Part shown: positions 17,419 to 26,619 of the stretch, piece after piece
Position numbering within the stretch: position 1 is the first letter of the stretch
Layout: each line of letters opens with the position of its first letter
Source of the DNA: Malaciobacter halophilus
Lineage (GTDB): Bacteria > Campylobacterota > Campylobacteria > Campylobacterales > Arcobacteraceae
DNA: 64,000 nt
NCBI RefSeq assembly: GCF_002837275.1
Contig: NZ_NXIF01000005.1
Span: 1 to 64,000 of the forward strand
Reading direction: 5' to 3'
Notes under the pieces: generated by a model
Databases searched by the model: none
What the model was told of the DNA's origin: nothing
The model's input: the letters and a program-made list of their open reading frames with translations, nothing else
Translations under genes and position numbers: made by a program

Positions 17419-17862
17419 TTAAATATATGAGATTACTCTTCTTTTTTCATTATTCTGTATTTTCATATCATCATATAGTTTTTGATATTTCATTTTATCT
17501 TCAAAAGATATTGGTGTTCTAACTGATTTATATTCAACTATTTGATTACTTTTTTTTACAACACTAATTTGTGCATAAACCCAATAAAAACCTTTATCTT
17601 TTCGTAAGTTTTTTATAACTCCACTCCATGATTGATTTTTTTGTAAACTATCCCATAATTCTTTAAAAACTTTTTTAGGCATATCAGGGTGTCTTACACA
17701 ATTATGAGGTTTTCCAATAAGCTCATCAATACTATAACCACTTATTTGTGCAAAAGTATCATTTGCGTAAGTGATATTTCCTTTTAAATCAGTTCTTGAA
17801 ACAATTAACTCATTTTTAGGAACAATAGTCTCTATTAGAAATTCACTTTGATTGTATTGCAT
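17419..17862 (-). CDS. Aer/CetB-like PAS domain protein, last signalling gene of the nap operon
   Basis: The 147-residue protein is essentially one PAS domain (about residues 15-125) with the Aer-type signature SRTDLKGNITYANDTFAQIS and the motif CVRHPDMPKKVFKELWDS seen in redox-sensing, FAD-binding PAS proteins. There is no HAMP, kinase or chemoreceptor signalling domain. In Campylobacter jejuni the similar free PAS protein CetB works with the membrane protein CetA in energy taxis. It begins one base after napD stops, so it is translated with the nap genes. A redox-taxis role is inferred. Confidence 0.85.
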   Translation of the reverse strand: MQYNQSEFLIETIVPKNELIVSRTDLKGNITYANDTFAQISGYSIDELIGKPHNCVRHPDMPKKVFKELWDSLQKNQSWSGVIKNLRKDKGFYWVYAQISVVKKSNQIVEYKSVRTPISFEDKMKYQKLYDDMKIQNNEKRRVISYI

Positions 17863-17863
17863 T

Positions 17864-18250
17864 TTATTTTCCTATTTTATCAAAATGTTTAGCAAAACCT
17901 TGTACATTTTTCTTTTTCAAGTCACCACTATAAACTATATCATCTGGGTTTATATTATCATCATTTAGCATACTTGGAACAACATCAGAGTTTTCTAATA
18001 CTTGCATATGCTCATTTAACTCCTCTTCACTGTAAGCCATTTGCATATCTGCACTAATTATATGAGGAAGGCTTTCTATAACTCTTAATTTTTCAAGCTC
18101 TTCTTCTACATTTTTCCCTTCAATAGTAATAATTACTCTTCCTATTTCATCATGCATGTGATAATCACATGCTTCACACTCTTTTAGATTTTGTACTACT
18201 TCATCTAAGTGTTTAGGTAAAGTTTGTACAACAATACTTGAAATATTCAT
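17864..18250 (-). CDS. napD: NapD, chaperone for nitrate reductase maturation
   Basis: The 128-residue protein has the NapD ferredoxin-like fold region in residues 1-85 (MNISSIVVQTLPKHLDEVV, then VIITIEGKNVEEELEKLR). NapD proteins bind the NapA Tat signal peptide and hold it back until cofactor insertion. The C-terminal 40 residues are acidic and extend beyond the usual family length of about 90. It is ten bases downstream of napL and one base upstream of the PAS gene. Confidence 0.88.
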   Translation of the reverse strand: MNISSIVVQTLPKHLDEVVQNLKECEACDYHMHDEIGRVIITIEGKNVEEELEKLRVIESLPHIISADMQMAYSEEELNEHMQVLENSDVVPSMLNDDNINPDDIVYSGDLKKKNVQGFAKHFDKIGK

Positions 18251-18260
18251 CTAAAATCCT

Positions 18261-19226
18261 TTAGTTTTTTAGTTTATAATAGTTAATGTTTTTATCATCA
18301 CTAGAAACAAATACCTCTTTTTCATTTAAAAAAACAATATTTGTAATAATCATTTTATTTCCTACTAGTTTATAAAGTTCTGTTTTAGTTAATGTATTAA
18401 AAATTGTTACATTATTTAATTCATCACTTGCAAAAGCTCCTAAACTTGAGCTAGGACTTAAGGCACAACTATAAATTAGAAAAGCAACCTCTTTGTAATA
18501 TGCATTTTTATTTATTGCATTGTAAACTACACTTCTTCTATCTTGACCTGCTGTTATTATTTTATTCTTTTTCCAATCAACTTGATAAACATTATCTAAG
18601 TTTTGATACTTATAATCTTTTACAAATTTTCCATTTGATGTTTTATATTCGTGTAGTACACCACTTTCATCTGCTATTATTATTTTTGATTTATCATCAT
18701 TTAATGAAAAGTCTGAAAATCTTGATTGAGAAGCTTGTCTTTCATAGATAATTTTTTTGTTTTTTAAATCATATAAAAATAGTTGATTACTTAAAAGTGT
18801 ATATAAAATCCTATTTTTAGAAAGAAATTTAGCTTTTGCTATAAAAAGTCTTTTTTCATCACTAATAATAGTATGAAGTTTTTCATTCTCATAAATAAAA
18901 ATATTTCTTCCACCTTTATTTCCTTGGGAAAGAATTAGTATTTTATCTTTAAATACATCAACACTATATACTTTAGCATTAATTGTATCTCCCATGAAAT
19001 CTTTTATTTTAGGAATAGATATCTGTTTTAATCTTTTTTTTGTGTTTATATCAAAAATATCGATGCTACTATTAGTAGTAGCTACATAAAGTTTTTGATT
19101 ATTTATAACCATATCTGTAACCCCACCATTTGCTTTTAATGAGTCAATTGGTTTAAGAGTTTTTATACTTGCGTTTAAATAAAGTGTTGATAAAAGGATT
19201 ATAAAAACAACTTTAATTATTCTCAT
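18261..19226 (-). CDS. napL: NapL-like periplasmic beta-propeller protein
   Basis: The 321-residue protein has a signal peptide (1-19) and repeated strands with W/Y-D and IFDINTKK-type blades, consistent with a WD40-like propeller. NapL is a Campylobacterota-specific nap gene product of uncertain function, and both position (between napF and napD) and size fit. There are no catalytic motifs. It is one base downstream of napF. Confidence 0.82.
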   Translation of the reverse strand: MRIIKVVFIILLSTLYLNASIKTLKPIDSLKANGGVTDMVINNQKLYVATTNSSIDIFDINTKKRLKQISIPKIKDFMGDTINAKVYSVDVFKDKILILSQGNKGGRNIFIYENEKLHTIISDEKRLFIAKAKFLSKNRILYTLLSNQLFLYDLKNKKIIYERQASQSRFSDFSLNDDKSKIIIADESGVLHEYKTSNGKFVKDYKYQNLDNVYQVDWKKNKIITAGQDRRSVVYNAINKNAYYKEVAFLIYSCALSPSSSLGAFASDELNNVTIFNTLTKTELYKLVGNKMIITNIVFLNEKEVFVSSDDKNINYYKLKN

Positions 19227-19227
19227 T

Positions 19228-19704
19228 TTATGCTCCTATTTCAATTGCATCTGCAGGACAGTATTTTATACAAAATCCACATGAGGTGCAGTTACTATTT
19301 ATTTCTGGTCTAAACATAGCTACAAAATCAATTGCATCATCTAAACATGGGTCTTTACATGAAAAACACATAGTTTGGTTCCACGCAAGACATTTTAAGA
19401 TATTAATTGAAATTTTTACATCAATACTCTTTTTATTTTCTACTTTTAAAACATCAGTAGGACAAGCAATTGCACACTTATCACAATAAGTACAACCACC
19501 TTTTGAAAAATCAATAATAGGAGTTTTATCTTCACAAATTGAAATAATTTTTTCCTCACAAGCAATTGCACAAGCTCCATCACATTTTATACAACTTTCA
19601 AAAAAAAGCTCTTTATTATCATAATAAGGAGGCCTTACTATTTCTAATACTTCTTCATTTGTAAGTTTAGATTTTATCGAGCTAAAAAGTTCTCTTCTTT
19701 TCAT
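19228..19704 (-). CDS. napF: NapF-type ferredoxin
   Basis: The 158-residue cytoplasmic iron-sulfur protein has cysteine clusters CIKCDGACAIAC (37-48), CTYCDKCAIACP (71-82) and CTSCGFCIKYCP (139-150), plus a variant CFSCKDPC (117-124). NapF proteins assist NapA maturation or electron supply on the cytoplasmic side. It lies in the nap operon between napB and napL. A hairpin separates it from napB, so it may be expressed at a lower level. Confidence 0.88.
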   Translation of the reverse strand: MKRRELFSSIKSKLTNEEVLEIVRPPYYDNKELFFESCIKCDGACAIACEEKIISICEDKTPIIDFSKGGCTYCDKCAIACPTDVLKVENKKSIDVKISINILKCLAWNQTMCFSCKDPCLDDAIDFVAMFRPEINSNCTSCGFCIKYCPADAIEIGA

Positions 19705-19716
19705 AGGCTACCTTTT

Positions 19717-19743
19717 AAAATAGAAGAGGGTATCTTCTATTTT
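19717..19743 (-). other. Hairpin between napB and napF
   Basis: AAAATAGAAGA and TCTTCTATTTT form a perfect 11-base stem with a five-base loop, ending 12 bases before the napF start. The T-run is short (TTTT), so it may act as a partial terminator or as a 3' protective structure for the upstream message. Confidence 0.65.
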
Positions 19744-19748
19744 AATAT

Positions 19749-20354
19749 CTATTTAACACCTTCATTCATAGTGTCAATTAAATTTGATGCATTTTTTGCA
19801 TCTTTTGATTTAAAATCAGGTTGAAAAGTATTTTCAACTAATTGACCTTTTGATTGAGGCGCATGACATTGACTACAATTAAATCTTGCACCAGCTAATG
19901 TATTTAATTTTTTATAATCTGCTAATACTAAATCACTTGTGTTTGTTACTATTTTTCCATCTTTAACTATTTTACCATCTTCTAAAAGTTTTGTCACTGG
20001 TCTAAAATCAGTAAAGTGTGATTTTGGAATTGGTGTTGCATTCATTGTTTCTGCAACCCCTGGAGTGTGACAACTTGTACAAGAATTGTTATTTATTGTA
20101 ATTGGTAACATACCTTCTACATCATGTGGAATCATTGGAGGAGCATTCTCAAATGATCTTTGGTAAGTAATACCTGTTCCTGCTGGAGTACTTGTATATT
20201 GTGTTTTATCTGCAACAGTTGAACTTTCAGAGTAAAGGTCAGTTTTTCTTAATCCTAAAGACTCTTCACTAACAGTTTTTTGGCTTGTAGCACATCCAGC
20301 AACAAATAACGTAGCTGCTGTTGCAATACCTAAAGCTATATTAGTTAACTTCAT
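19749..20354 (-). CDS. napB: NapB, dihaem electron-transfer subunit of periplasmic nitrate reductase
   Basis: The 201-residue protein has two haem sites, CTSCH (97-101) and CSQCH (158-162), as expected for NapB, which passes electrons to NapA. Its N terminus carries a lipobox (LFVAGC, Cys20) instead of a plain signal peptide, so it is predicted to be membrane-anchored by lipid. Many NapB proteins are soluble. It overlaps the end of napH by 14 bases and is followed by a hairpin. Confidence 0.92.
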   Translation of the reverse strand: MKLTNIALGIATAATLFVAGCATSQKTVSEESLGLRKTDLYSESSTVADKTQYTSTPAGTGITYQRSFENAPPMIPHDVEGMLPITINNNSCTSCHTPGVAETMNATPIPKSHFTDFRPVTKLLEDGKIVKDGKIVTNTSDLVLADYKKLNTLAGARFNCSQCHAPQSKGQLVENTFQPDFKSKDAKNASNLIDTMNEGVK

Positions 20355-21168
20355 TTTGTTTCCTTTTTAAATTTTTTATTGAAAAGTTAAGAGCTTCATC
20401 ATCGCATACTTCAATACATCTACCACAGTTTGTACACTCACCTGAAGTAACAGGTATAGAGTCTTTTGTTACCATAAATAGTACTTGTGACTCTGGACAA
20501 ACCTCTTTACACTTCATGCACGCTGTACAATTTTCGTGATTGTGATGAACTCTTATTAAACTAAATTTTCCAATAAGTGAATAAAAACCACCAATTGGAC
20601 ATATATGACCGCACCAGCCATTTTTTAATACAAAAAGATCAAATAAAAATATAATTACCATAGCAGCCCAACCAAAGCCTAATCCAAAGATTAAACCTCT
20701 GTGTATCATAGATACAGGTGAAACAAACTCAAATGCTGCATATCCCATGAAAAAAGAGATAAATAGACTTAAAATTAGTACGTAATATCTTATATTTCTT
20801 GTTGCAGGTTGTCTTTTTTGAATTTTATTAAATCCAAATTTTCTTCTAATATAATTACTTAAATCAGTAATCATATTAACAGGACAAACCCAAGAACAAA
20901 AGGCTCTTCCACCAATAAACATATAAAATATAAATATGATAATAGCTCCTATTAAAACATCACTTGCTATTACTGCACCAGCTACAAACATTTGTAAGAC
21001 TGCATAAGGGTCACTTAAAGGAACCGTATCTAAAAGTTTTGAAGAACTAAGATTTCCCATAAGAAATTTAAAACCCCAAATATTAGCAGCAATATATAAA
21101 AACATAATTGTTACTTGTGTTACTCTTCTTGCAATTAAGAATTTACTTTTTTTGATTAAGTTAATCAT
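20341..21168 (-). CDS. napH: NapH, membrane iron-sulfur quinol dehydrogenase subunit
   Basis: The 275-residue protein has four membrane helices with the cytoplasmic CX3CP motifs CSWVCP and CGHICP, and two [4Fe-4S] clusters near the C terminus (CTACMKCKEVC and CTNCGRCIEVC). NapH takes electrons from menaquinol and passes them to NapG. Campylobacterota lack NapC and rely on NapGH, and no napC is present here. It overlaps napG by eight bases. Confidence 0.95.
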   Translation of the reverse strand: MINLIKKSKFLIARRVTQVTIMFLYIAANIWGFKFLMGNLSSSKLLDTVPLSDPYAVLQMFVAGAVIASDVLIGAIIIFIFYMFIGGRAFCSWVCPVNMITDLSNYIRRKFGFNKIQKRQPATRNIRYYVLILSLFISFFMGYAAFEFVSPVSMIHRGLIFGLGFGWAAMVIIFLFDLFVLKNGWCGHICPIGGFYSLIGKFSLIRVHHNHENCTACMKCKEVCPESQVLFMVTKDSIPVTSGECTNCGRCIEVCDDEALNFSIKNLKRKQNEVN

Positions 21169-21970
21169 CTAAAAGTCCTCCTAAATCGTTTAAAGAGTCA
21201 ACAGCTTTTCTTTCACTAATTTTTGTTTTAGTTGTTTTGCTAGTTGCTTTTTCTAATCTCTTTTCGTCATTTTTATCCCAGCCTTTGATATAATAATCTC
21301 CAGCTTTTCCTTTAGCAACTTCATTTGGTAATACAAAAATAGCTGCTTTTTGAGTTACACATGCTTTTTCACATAAACCACAACCTGTACATACATCTGC
21401 ATGAACAACTGGTTTTAAAAAGGCATGTTTTCCTGTTCTTTCATTTTTTGTATATTCAATAGTAATTGCTTCACCTAAAAGTGGGCATGCTCTATAACAC
21501 GCATCACATTGAATACCCCAAAATGCAATACAACTATTCTCATCTATTACAGCAACACCCATAGAAGCTTTATTAATATCAAGCTTTTTATTAGTTGTTA
21601 CTTTTGTCTCATCAAGTGCATCTGTTGGACATACAGGTACACATGGTATATCAGGACACATATAACATGGAATCTCTCTAGGAATAAAATATGGTGTTCC
21701 TAAAGGCATGTTATCTCCTGGCTTTGCTAATTTTAATGTATCATAAGGACATGCTTCAACGCACATCCCACACTTAATACATGTCTTAAGAAAATCATTT
21801 TCATCTAGTGCTGCTGGTGGTCTTAATAGAAGTGTTGATGCTGTTACTTCATCAACATATGCACTCCATATTAAACCTCCAAGTGCTGTAAGCCCTAAAG
21901 CTCTTGCACCATTTAAAAAAAACTCTCTTCTATTCATTTTTTGATCTTTTTTTGGAATGTTATTGCTCAA
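21161..21970 (-). CDS. napG: NapG, periplasmic iron-sulfur protein
   Basis: The 269-residue ferredoxin-type protein carries a twin-arginine signal (MNRREFFLNGARALGL) and four [4Fe-4S] binding groups, among them CIKCGMCVEACP, CYMCPDIPCVPVC and CTGCGLCEKAC. It accepts electrons from NapH and feeds NapB. The start used is TTG behind GGGAG; an alternative ATG twelve codons in begins directly at the Tat motif. Its leader contains the alternative stem-loops listed separately. Confidence 0.94.
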   Translation of the reverse strand: MSNNIPKKDQKMNRREFFLNGARALGLTALGGLIWSAYVDEVTASTLLLRPPAALDENDFLKTCIKCGMCVEACPYDTLKLAKPGDNMPLGTPYFIPREIPCYMCPDIPCVPVCPTDALDETKVTTNKKLDINKASMGVAVIDENSCIAFWGIQCDACYRACPLLGEAITIEYTKNERTGKHAFLKPVVHADVCTGCGLCEKACVTQKAAIFVLPNEVAKGKAGDYYIKGWDKNDEKRLEKATSKTTKTKISERKAVDSLNDLGGLLDD

Positions 21971-21986
21971 GACAATACTCCCTTTT

Positions 21987-22076
21987 TTGAATTGATAATT
22001 TTAATTGATAATGAATTTCCATGATACAAGTAAAGATTGCTCATTAGATTTGCATTTGATGTCATTATCAATTCAA
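21987..22076 (-). other. Competing stem-loops between napA and napG
   Basis: On the transcript, arm A (TTGAATTGATAATG, 22076-22063) can pair perfectly with arm B (CATTATCAATT, 22013-22003; 11 pairs) or with arm C (ATTATCAATTCAA, 21999-21987; 13 pairs). B and C are separated by three bases. The A-C stem ends about five bases before the napG ribosome site AAGGGAG. A-B and A-C cannot form together. Confidence 0.7.
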
Positions 22077-22085
22077 TTTTATTTA

Positions 22086-24890
22086 TTAAGCTTTATAAAC
22101 TTTTACTGCACACTTTTTAAAGTCTGTTTGTTTAGACATTGGACAAGTGTAATCAGCACAAACTTTGTTAATAAATACTTTTTCATCAAACCATGGTACG
22201 AATACTAGTCCTCTTGAAGGTCTGTTTCTTCCTCTAGTTTCAACTCTTGCTTTTACTTTTCCTCTTCTACTTTCTACCCAACATAATTCACCTTGTTTTA
22301 CACCATATTTTTTAGCGTCTTCTGGGTGAATATAACAAAGTGCTTCAGGAACTGCTCTATAAAGTTCAGGAACTCTCATTGTCATAGTTCCAGAGTGCCA
22401 ATGTTCAAGTACTCTACCTGTACTTAACCATACTGGATATTGTTCATCTGGCATTTCAGGTGAATCCATATAAGGTCTTGCGAAGATTTTTGCTTTATTT
22501 AATAAAGGTTTTTTATTTTTGTCTTTAATTCCTTGTAAATCACCTTGTGGTAAAGCTTTTGCAAGTTTTCCATAAAATGCAAAATCTGTTCCAGCTTTTC
22601 CATATTTTTTAGCATAAGGGTCATATTTAGTATTAAATCTCCATTGTGTCTCTTTTCCATCTACAACTGGCCATTTTAATCCTCTAACTCTGTGATAAGT
22701 ATCAAAGTCTGCTAAGTCGTGTGCATGTCCTCTACCAAAGTCTGCATACTCTTCGAATAGATATTTTTGAATAAAGAAACCATAACCTTTAAATACTTCT
22801 CCATCACTTCCTTTTACATTTCTACTATCACCTAATGCCTCAGAGTTATCAAAACCTGCTTGTATAGGATCATTTGCATCTAATTTATAAGATTTTGCCT
22901 TTTCATTTGCAAATAAAATCTCATACATAGATGTATTTTCATCATATCCCATAGCTTTTGCTTTAGAGATTACATCTGGTAATTTTTTACCATTTCTTAA
23001 AGTATATTCACCCCATACATCTTTAATAGTAAATCTTTTTGATAATTCAACCCATTGCCAAGTATCACTCATAGAGTCACCAACAGGTAGTACTTGTTGT
23101 CTCCAATGTTGTGTTCTTCTTTCTGCATTACCATATGCTCCCCATTTTTCATAAATCATAGCAGTTGGTAAAATTAAATCTGATACTTTTGCAGAAATAC
23201 CAGGATATCCATCTGAACAAACAATAAAATTATCCATTTGTCTTGCAGCCTTAATCCAATGACTAGCACTTGCAGTATCTTGATATGGATTACATACATT
23301 TACCCATGCAAATTTTATAATACCATCTTCAATATCTCTATGGATTTTCATAATATGCTGATTTCCTACTGGATTTAGTGTTCCATTTGGAATATTCCAA
23401 GCTTTTTCACAAATATCTCTATGTTTTTTTACTTTAACCATCATATCAGCAGGTAATCTATGACAAAAAGTTCCAACTTCTCTTGCTGTACCACAAGCAC
23501 TTGGTTGACCAGTAAGTGAGAAAGCTCCTGAACCTGGTTTTGCTTGTTTATTTAATAAAAAGTGAACATTATAAGCTAATGTATTTACCCACGTACCTCT
23601 TGTATGTTGGTTCATTCCCATAGTCCAGAATGATACTACTTTTCTATTTTTTTGAATATATAAATTTGCTAATTCTTTAATTTTTTTCTTAAAAGTTTCA
23701 TCTGATTCATCAGGATTTCCTTTTGAAACTTTAGTAACATAATCAGCATCATATGGCTCTAAGAATTTTTTATACTCTTCAAAAGAGATTTCCCAGTGTT
23801 TTAATCCAGCTGGTTTATTTATCATCTTATCACCTGCTTTATATCCATATGGAGCTAAGGCAGGAGCTTCGTCTTCTGAAACGATTTTTGACATCTCTTT
23901 AGAGATTGTTTCCATTTCTTTATCAGTATATTTACCTTCTTTGATAGACTTTTCATCAGATCTTCTCATTCCATAACCCATATTTACTGGACTTGCAGCA
24001 AATACAATATGTTCTTTTACAAAATCCCAGTCAATTGATTCAGGATGGTTATAAACAATCTCTCTTGCAATATAGTTCCATAAAGCTAAATCAGAATTTG
24101 GTTTAAAGATGATTTCGATGTCTGCTAAATCAGAAGTTCTGTGTCTATAAGTTGATAAGTTAATTACTTTTACATTATTAGGGTCAGATAGTTTTCTATC
24201 AGTTACTCTTGACCATAAAATTGGGTGCATCTCTGCCATATTAGAACCCCAAGATACAATAGTATCAGTAAGTTCAATATCATCATAACATCCAGATGGT
24301 TCATCAATACCAAATGTTTGATAAAAACCTACAACAGCAGAAGCCATACAGTGTCTTGCATTTGGGTCTATTGCATTACTTCTAAAACCAGCTTTCATCA
24401 TTTTTTGAGCTGCATAACCTTCCATAACAGTATATTGTCCAGAAGCAAATACACCAACTCCTTCAGGCCCAGAAGCTTTAAGTGCTTTTTTAATATGAAA
24501 TTCCATTTCATCAAAAGCTCTTTTCCAAGAAACAGGAGCAAACTTACCATTTTTGTCAAATTCACCTTTTGCATTAACCCTTAATAAAGGTTGCTTTAAT
24601 CTATCAGCACCATACATGATTTTAGCATTGAAATAACCTTTAATACAGTTAAGACCTCTATTAACTGGTGCTGCTGGGTCACCTTTTACGGCAACAATTT
24701 TACCATTTTTTGTAGCAAGCATAATTCCACAACCAGTACCACAGAAACGACAAGCTGCTTTATCCCATCTCCAGTCACCCTCTAGCTTATTTGCTGCTGC
24801 TTGAACTTCTGTTGGCATATTCATACCAACTGCAGCTGCTGCAGAAGCCGCGGCTGAACTTTTAAGAAAATCTCTTCTTGAAAGCGACAT
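22086..24890 (-). CDS. napA: Periplasmic nitrate reductase catalytic subunit
   Basis: The 934-residue molybdoenzyme reduces nitrate to nitrite. It has a twin-arginine signal ([19 protein letters not shown]), an N-terminal [4Fe-4S] site (Cys47, Cys50, Cys54, Cys82) and the molybdenum-coordinating cysteine in [15 protein letters not shown], and it ends in the MGD-binding domain of the DMSO reductase family. The length matches the Campylobacterota form, which is longer than the E. coli one. It is the first gene of the nap operon; the ribosome site is AAAGGAG and the leader is about 27 bases. Confidence 0.97.
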   Translation of the reverse strand: MSLSRRDFLKSSAAASAAAAVGMNMPTEVQAAANKLEGDWRWDKAACRFCGTGCGIMLATKNGKIVAVKGDPAAPVNRGLNCIKGYFNAKIMYGADRLKQPLLRVNAKGEFDKNGKFAPVSWKRAFDEMEFHIKKALKASGPEGVGVFASGQYTVMEGYAAQKMMKAGFRSNAIDPNARHCMASAVVGFYQTFGIDEPSGCYDDIELTDTIVSWGSNMAEMHPILWSRVTDRKLSDPNNVKVINLSTYRHRTSDLADIEIIFKPNSDLALWNYIAREIVYNHPESIDWDFVKEHIVFAASPVNMGYGMRRSDEKSIKEGKYTDKEMETISKEMSKIVSEDEAPALAPYGYKAGDKMINKPAGLKHWEISFEEYKKFLEPYDADYVTKVSKGNPDESDETFKKKIKELANLYIQKNRKVVSFWTMGMNQHTRGTWVNTLAYNVHFLLNKQAKPGSGAFSLTGQPSACGTAREVGTFCHRLPADMMVKVKKHRDICEKAWNIPNGTLNPVGNQHIMKIHRDIEDGIIKFAWVNVCNPYQDTASASHWIKAARQMDNFIVCSDGYPGISAKVSDLILPTAMIYEKWGAYGNAERRTQHWRQQVLPVGDSMSDTWQWVELSKRFTIKDVWGEYTLRNGKKLPDVISKAKAMGYDENTSMYEILFANEKAKSYKLDANDPIQAGFDNSEALGDSRNVKGSDGEVFKGYGFFIQKYLFEEYADFGRGHAHDLADFDTYHRVRGLKWPVVDGKETQWRFNTKYDPYAKKYGKAGTDFAFYGKLAKALPQGDLQGIKDKNKKPLLNKAKIFARPYMDSPEMPDEQYPVWLSTGRVLEHWHSGTMTMRVPELYRAVPEALCYIHPEDAKKYGVKQGELCWVESRRGKVKARVETRGRNRPSRGLVFVPWFDEKVFINKVCADYTCPMSKQTDFKKCAVKVYKA

Positions 24891-24916
24891 CTTATCTCCT
24901 TTAAAATTTTTTGTTT

Positions 24917-24965
24917 CATAAGAATTGTATCACTTATTTTAAATATAATAATTGACCTTAGTCAA
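24917..24965 (-). promoter_or_regulatory. Crp/Fnr-activated promoter of the nap operon
   Basis: TTGACCTTAGTCAA (24952-24965) is a TTGA-N6-TCAA palindrome centred at 24958.5. TACAAT on the minus strand (24929-24924) predicts a start at 24917, 41.5 bases from the centre. The box also faces the divergent precorrin-2 dehydrogenase gene, with a possible GATAAT at 24986-24991 on that side. Confidence 0.78.
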
Positions 24966-25070
24966 ATTATCTAAGTTTAAATTAAGATAATTCTTGTCGG
25001 ATTTAATCCTTTAAATCTACTTTTTAAACTAAACAAAGTAAAATTAAAAGAAAAACTTAAGGCAAATAAA

Positions 25071-25637
25071 GTGAGTTACTTACCAATTTTTCTAAATTTA
25101 AAAGATAAAAAAATAGTAGTAATAGGAGGAGGGGAAGTTGCTCATAGAAAAATCCTTTCTTTAGTAAAGTTTTCTAAAGAGATTTTGATTGTTGCACCAC
25201 AAATCAAACCTGAGCTTAAAAACACTATTAATAAATATAACTTAACATATTTGCAAGATGGTTACAATAAAAAATATATATTAAAAACTGATATTTTAAT
25301 TGTTGCAGTTGATGATTTACAATTACAAGAAACAATTTATAAAGAAACAAAAGATAAAAATATTATGTGTAATTTCTCAGATTTTGAAGAGTATTGTGAT
25401 TTTATTTTACCTTCATATATAAAAAGAGATGATTTAGTGGTATGTGTTTCTACAATGGGTAGTGCTCCAGCTTTTGCAAAAGAGTTTAAATCATATATTC
25501 AAAAACTAATTCCAAATGATATTGATTATTTTTTAAAACAGATGAAAGAATTAAGAAGTAGTTTGCCAAAAGGAAAAAAAAGAATGGACCTTTTAAGAAA
25601 AAAGGCCCAAAATTATATCTCAAACTTAAAAAACTAA
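25071..25637 (+). CDS. Precorrin-2 dehydrogenase / sirohydrochlorin ferrochelatase-type protein (CysG N-terminal family)
   Basis: The 188-residue protein begins with the NAD-binding motif VVIGGGEVAHRKIL and contains the family segment CVSTMGSAPAFAKEFKSYIQ. This corresponds to the CysG N-terminal half or Met8p, which oxidises precorrin-2 and may insert iron to give sirohaem. The methylase half is absent. The start is GTG. It is divergent from napA, sharing the region with the Crp/Fnr box, so it may supply a tetrapyrrole under nitrate conditions. Confidence 0.9.
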   Translation: MSYLPIFLNLKDKKIVVIGGGEVAHRKILSLVKFSKEILIVAPQIKPELKNTINKYNLTYLQDGYNKKYILKTDILIVAVDDLQLQETIYKETKDKNIMCNFSDFEEYCDFILPSYIKRDDLVVCVSTMGSAPAFAKEFKSYIQKLIPNDIDYFLKQMKELRSSLPKGKKRMDLLRKKAQNYISNLKN

Positions 25638-25638
25638 A

Positions 25639-26619
25639 CTACTTAGATTTACAATTTAGTGCAAGAGAGTTTAACTCTTTTTTTAACTCTTCAAGTTTAT
25701 GTGTGAAATTAAGTAAATTTTCTTGAGACTCAATTACCATATCTTCACTTTTATTTAATTGGCTAGATAAATCCCTTGAATCTTTTAACTCTTCTAATAT
25801 TTCATCAAATTCATCTGTTAAATCTTCTAATTTTTTTGAAGCATTATTTGAGTAATCCATAGCAGAGTTTATTTTATTTATAAAGCAGTTTAAAGTATCA
25901 GTTGCTTCTACAATCTCTTTTTCTGCTTCAAACTCTATTAAATCTATTGGTTCATTTAAAGTTCCTTCTTTTATCTGTTTTGATAAATCAAGAAATTTTT
26001 TTACATTCTCTTCCATAGCTTTTAACTGAATAAAACTATATATAATAAGAAGGATTATTATAAAAGCAAAAAGATATTGAAAATATTTAATATAGTTTGT
26101 TTTTCTTTCTGCATAAGTAGTATATAAACTAACAATCTTATCAACTTCATTTAGAAGATTATTATTAGTTGCATATACTGTATCAACTAAGATTTTTAGT
26201 GTTTTTTCATTTTTTGGTGTTCTGTTTTGAAGTAGTTTTTTTATATCTTGTACATTTTTATAAAAGTTTGTCCATAAAATCTCTACTTTTGAGATTTGAT
26301 TTGAAATATCAGCTGTTGGAGCAGGGTCTATTCCAATTAAATGATTTCCATCTTTTAATGAGTTTAGATTATAAATAAACTCTTGTGTAGCATTATCTAG
26401 TTCTGAAAAGCTATGTTGATTATTGTGATAAAGATAGAATACATTTTTTGATATTCTTTGCGTAAGCATTCTTTGTTTACCTGCAATATTTATAATTAAA
26501 GCATCTTTTTCATTTTTTGCGTTTAGGTATATTGTTGTTCCTATAACACTTGACATTAAAATGATAAATAGCAAACCTATTGTTTTTATTTTATTACTTA
26601 TAGTTTTTGTTTTTCTCAT
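25639..26619 (-). CDS. NarX-like PilJ-domain sensor without kinase or chemoreceptor output
   Basis: The 326-residue protein has a helix at 11-30, a periplasmic four-helix PilJ/NarX-type domain (31-180) containing a P-box-like stretch INIAGKQRMLTQRISKN that in NarX binds nitrate, a second helix (181-200), a HAMP-like region (about 200-255) and a cytoplasmic coiled coil to the end. It has no HisKA, HATPase, GGDEF or chemoreceptor hairpin motif. It overlaps the stop codon of the Crp/Fnr gene as ATGA, so the two are translationally coupled. A nitrate or nitrite sensing role is inferred from the P-box and neighbours. Confidence 0.82.
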   Translation of the reverse strand: MRKTKTISNKIKTIGLLFIILMSSVIGTTIYLNAKNEKDALIINIAGKQRMLTQRISKNVFYLYHNNQHSFSELDNATQEFIYNLNSLKDGNHLIGIDPAPTADISNQISKVEILWTNFYKNVQDIKKLLQNRTPKNEKTLKILVDTVYATNNNLLNEVDKIVSLYTTYAERKTNYIKYFQYLFAFIIILLIIYSFIQLKAMEENVKKFLDLSKQIKEGTLNEPIDLIEFEAEKEIVEATDTLNCFINKINSAMDYSNNASKKLEDLTDEFDEILEELKDSRDLSSQLNKSEDMVIESQENLLNFTHKLEELKKELNSLALNCKSK

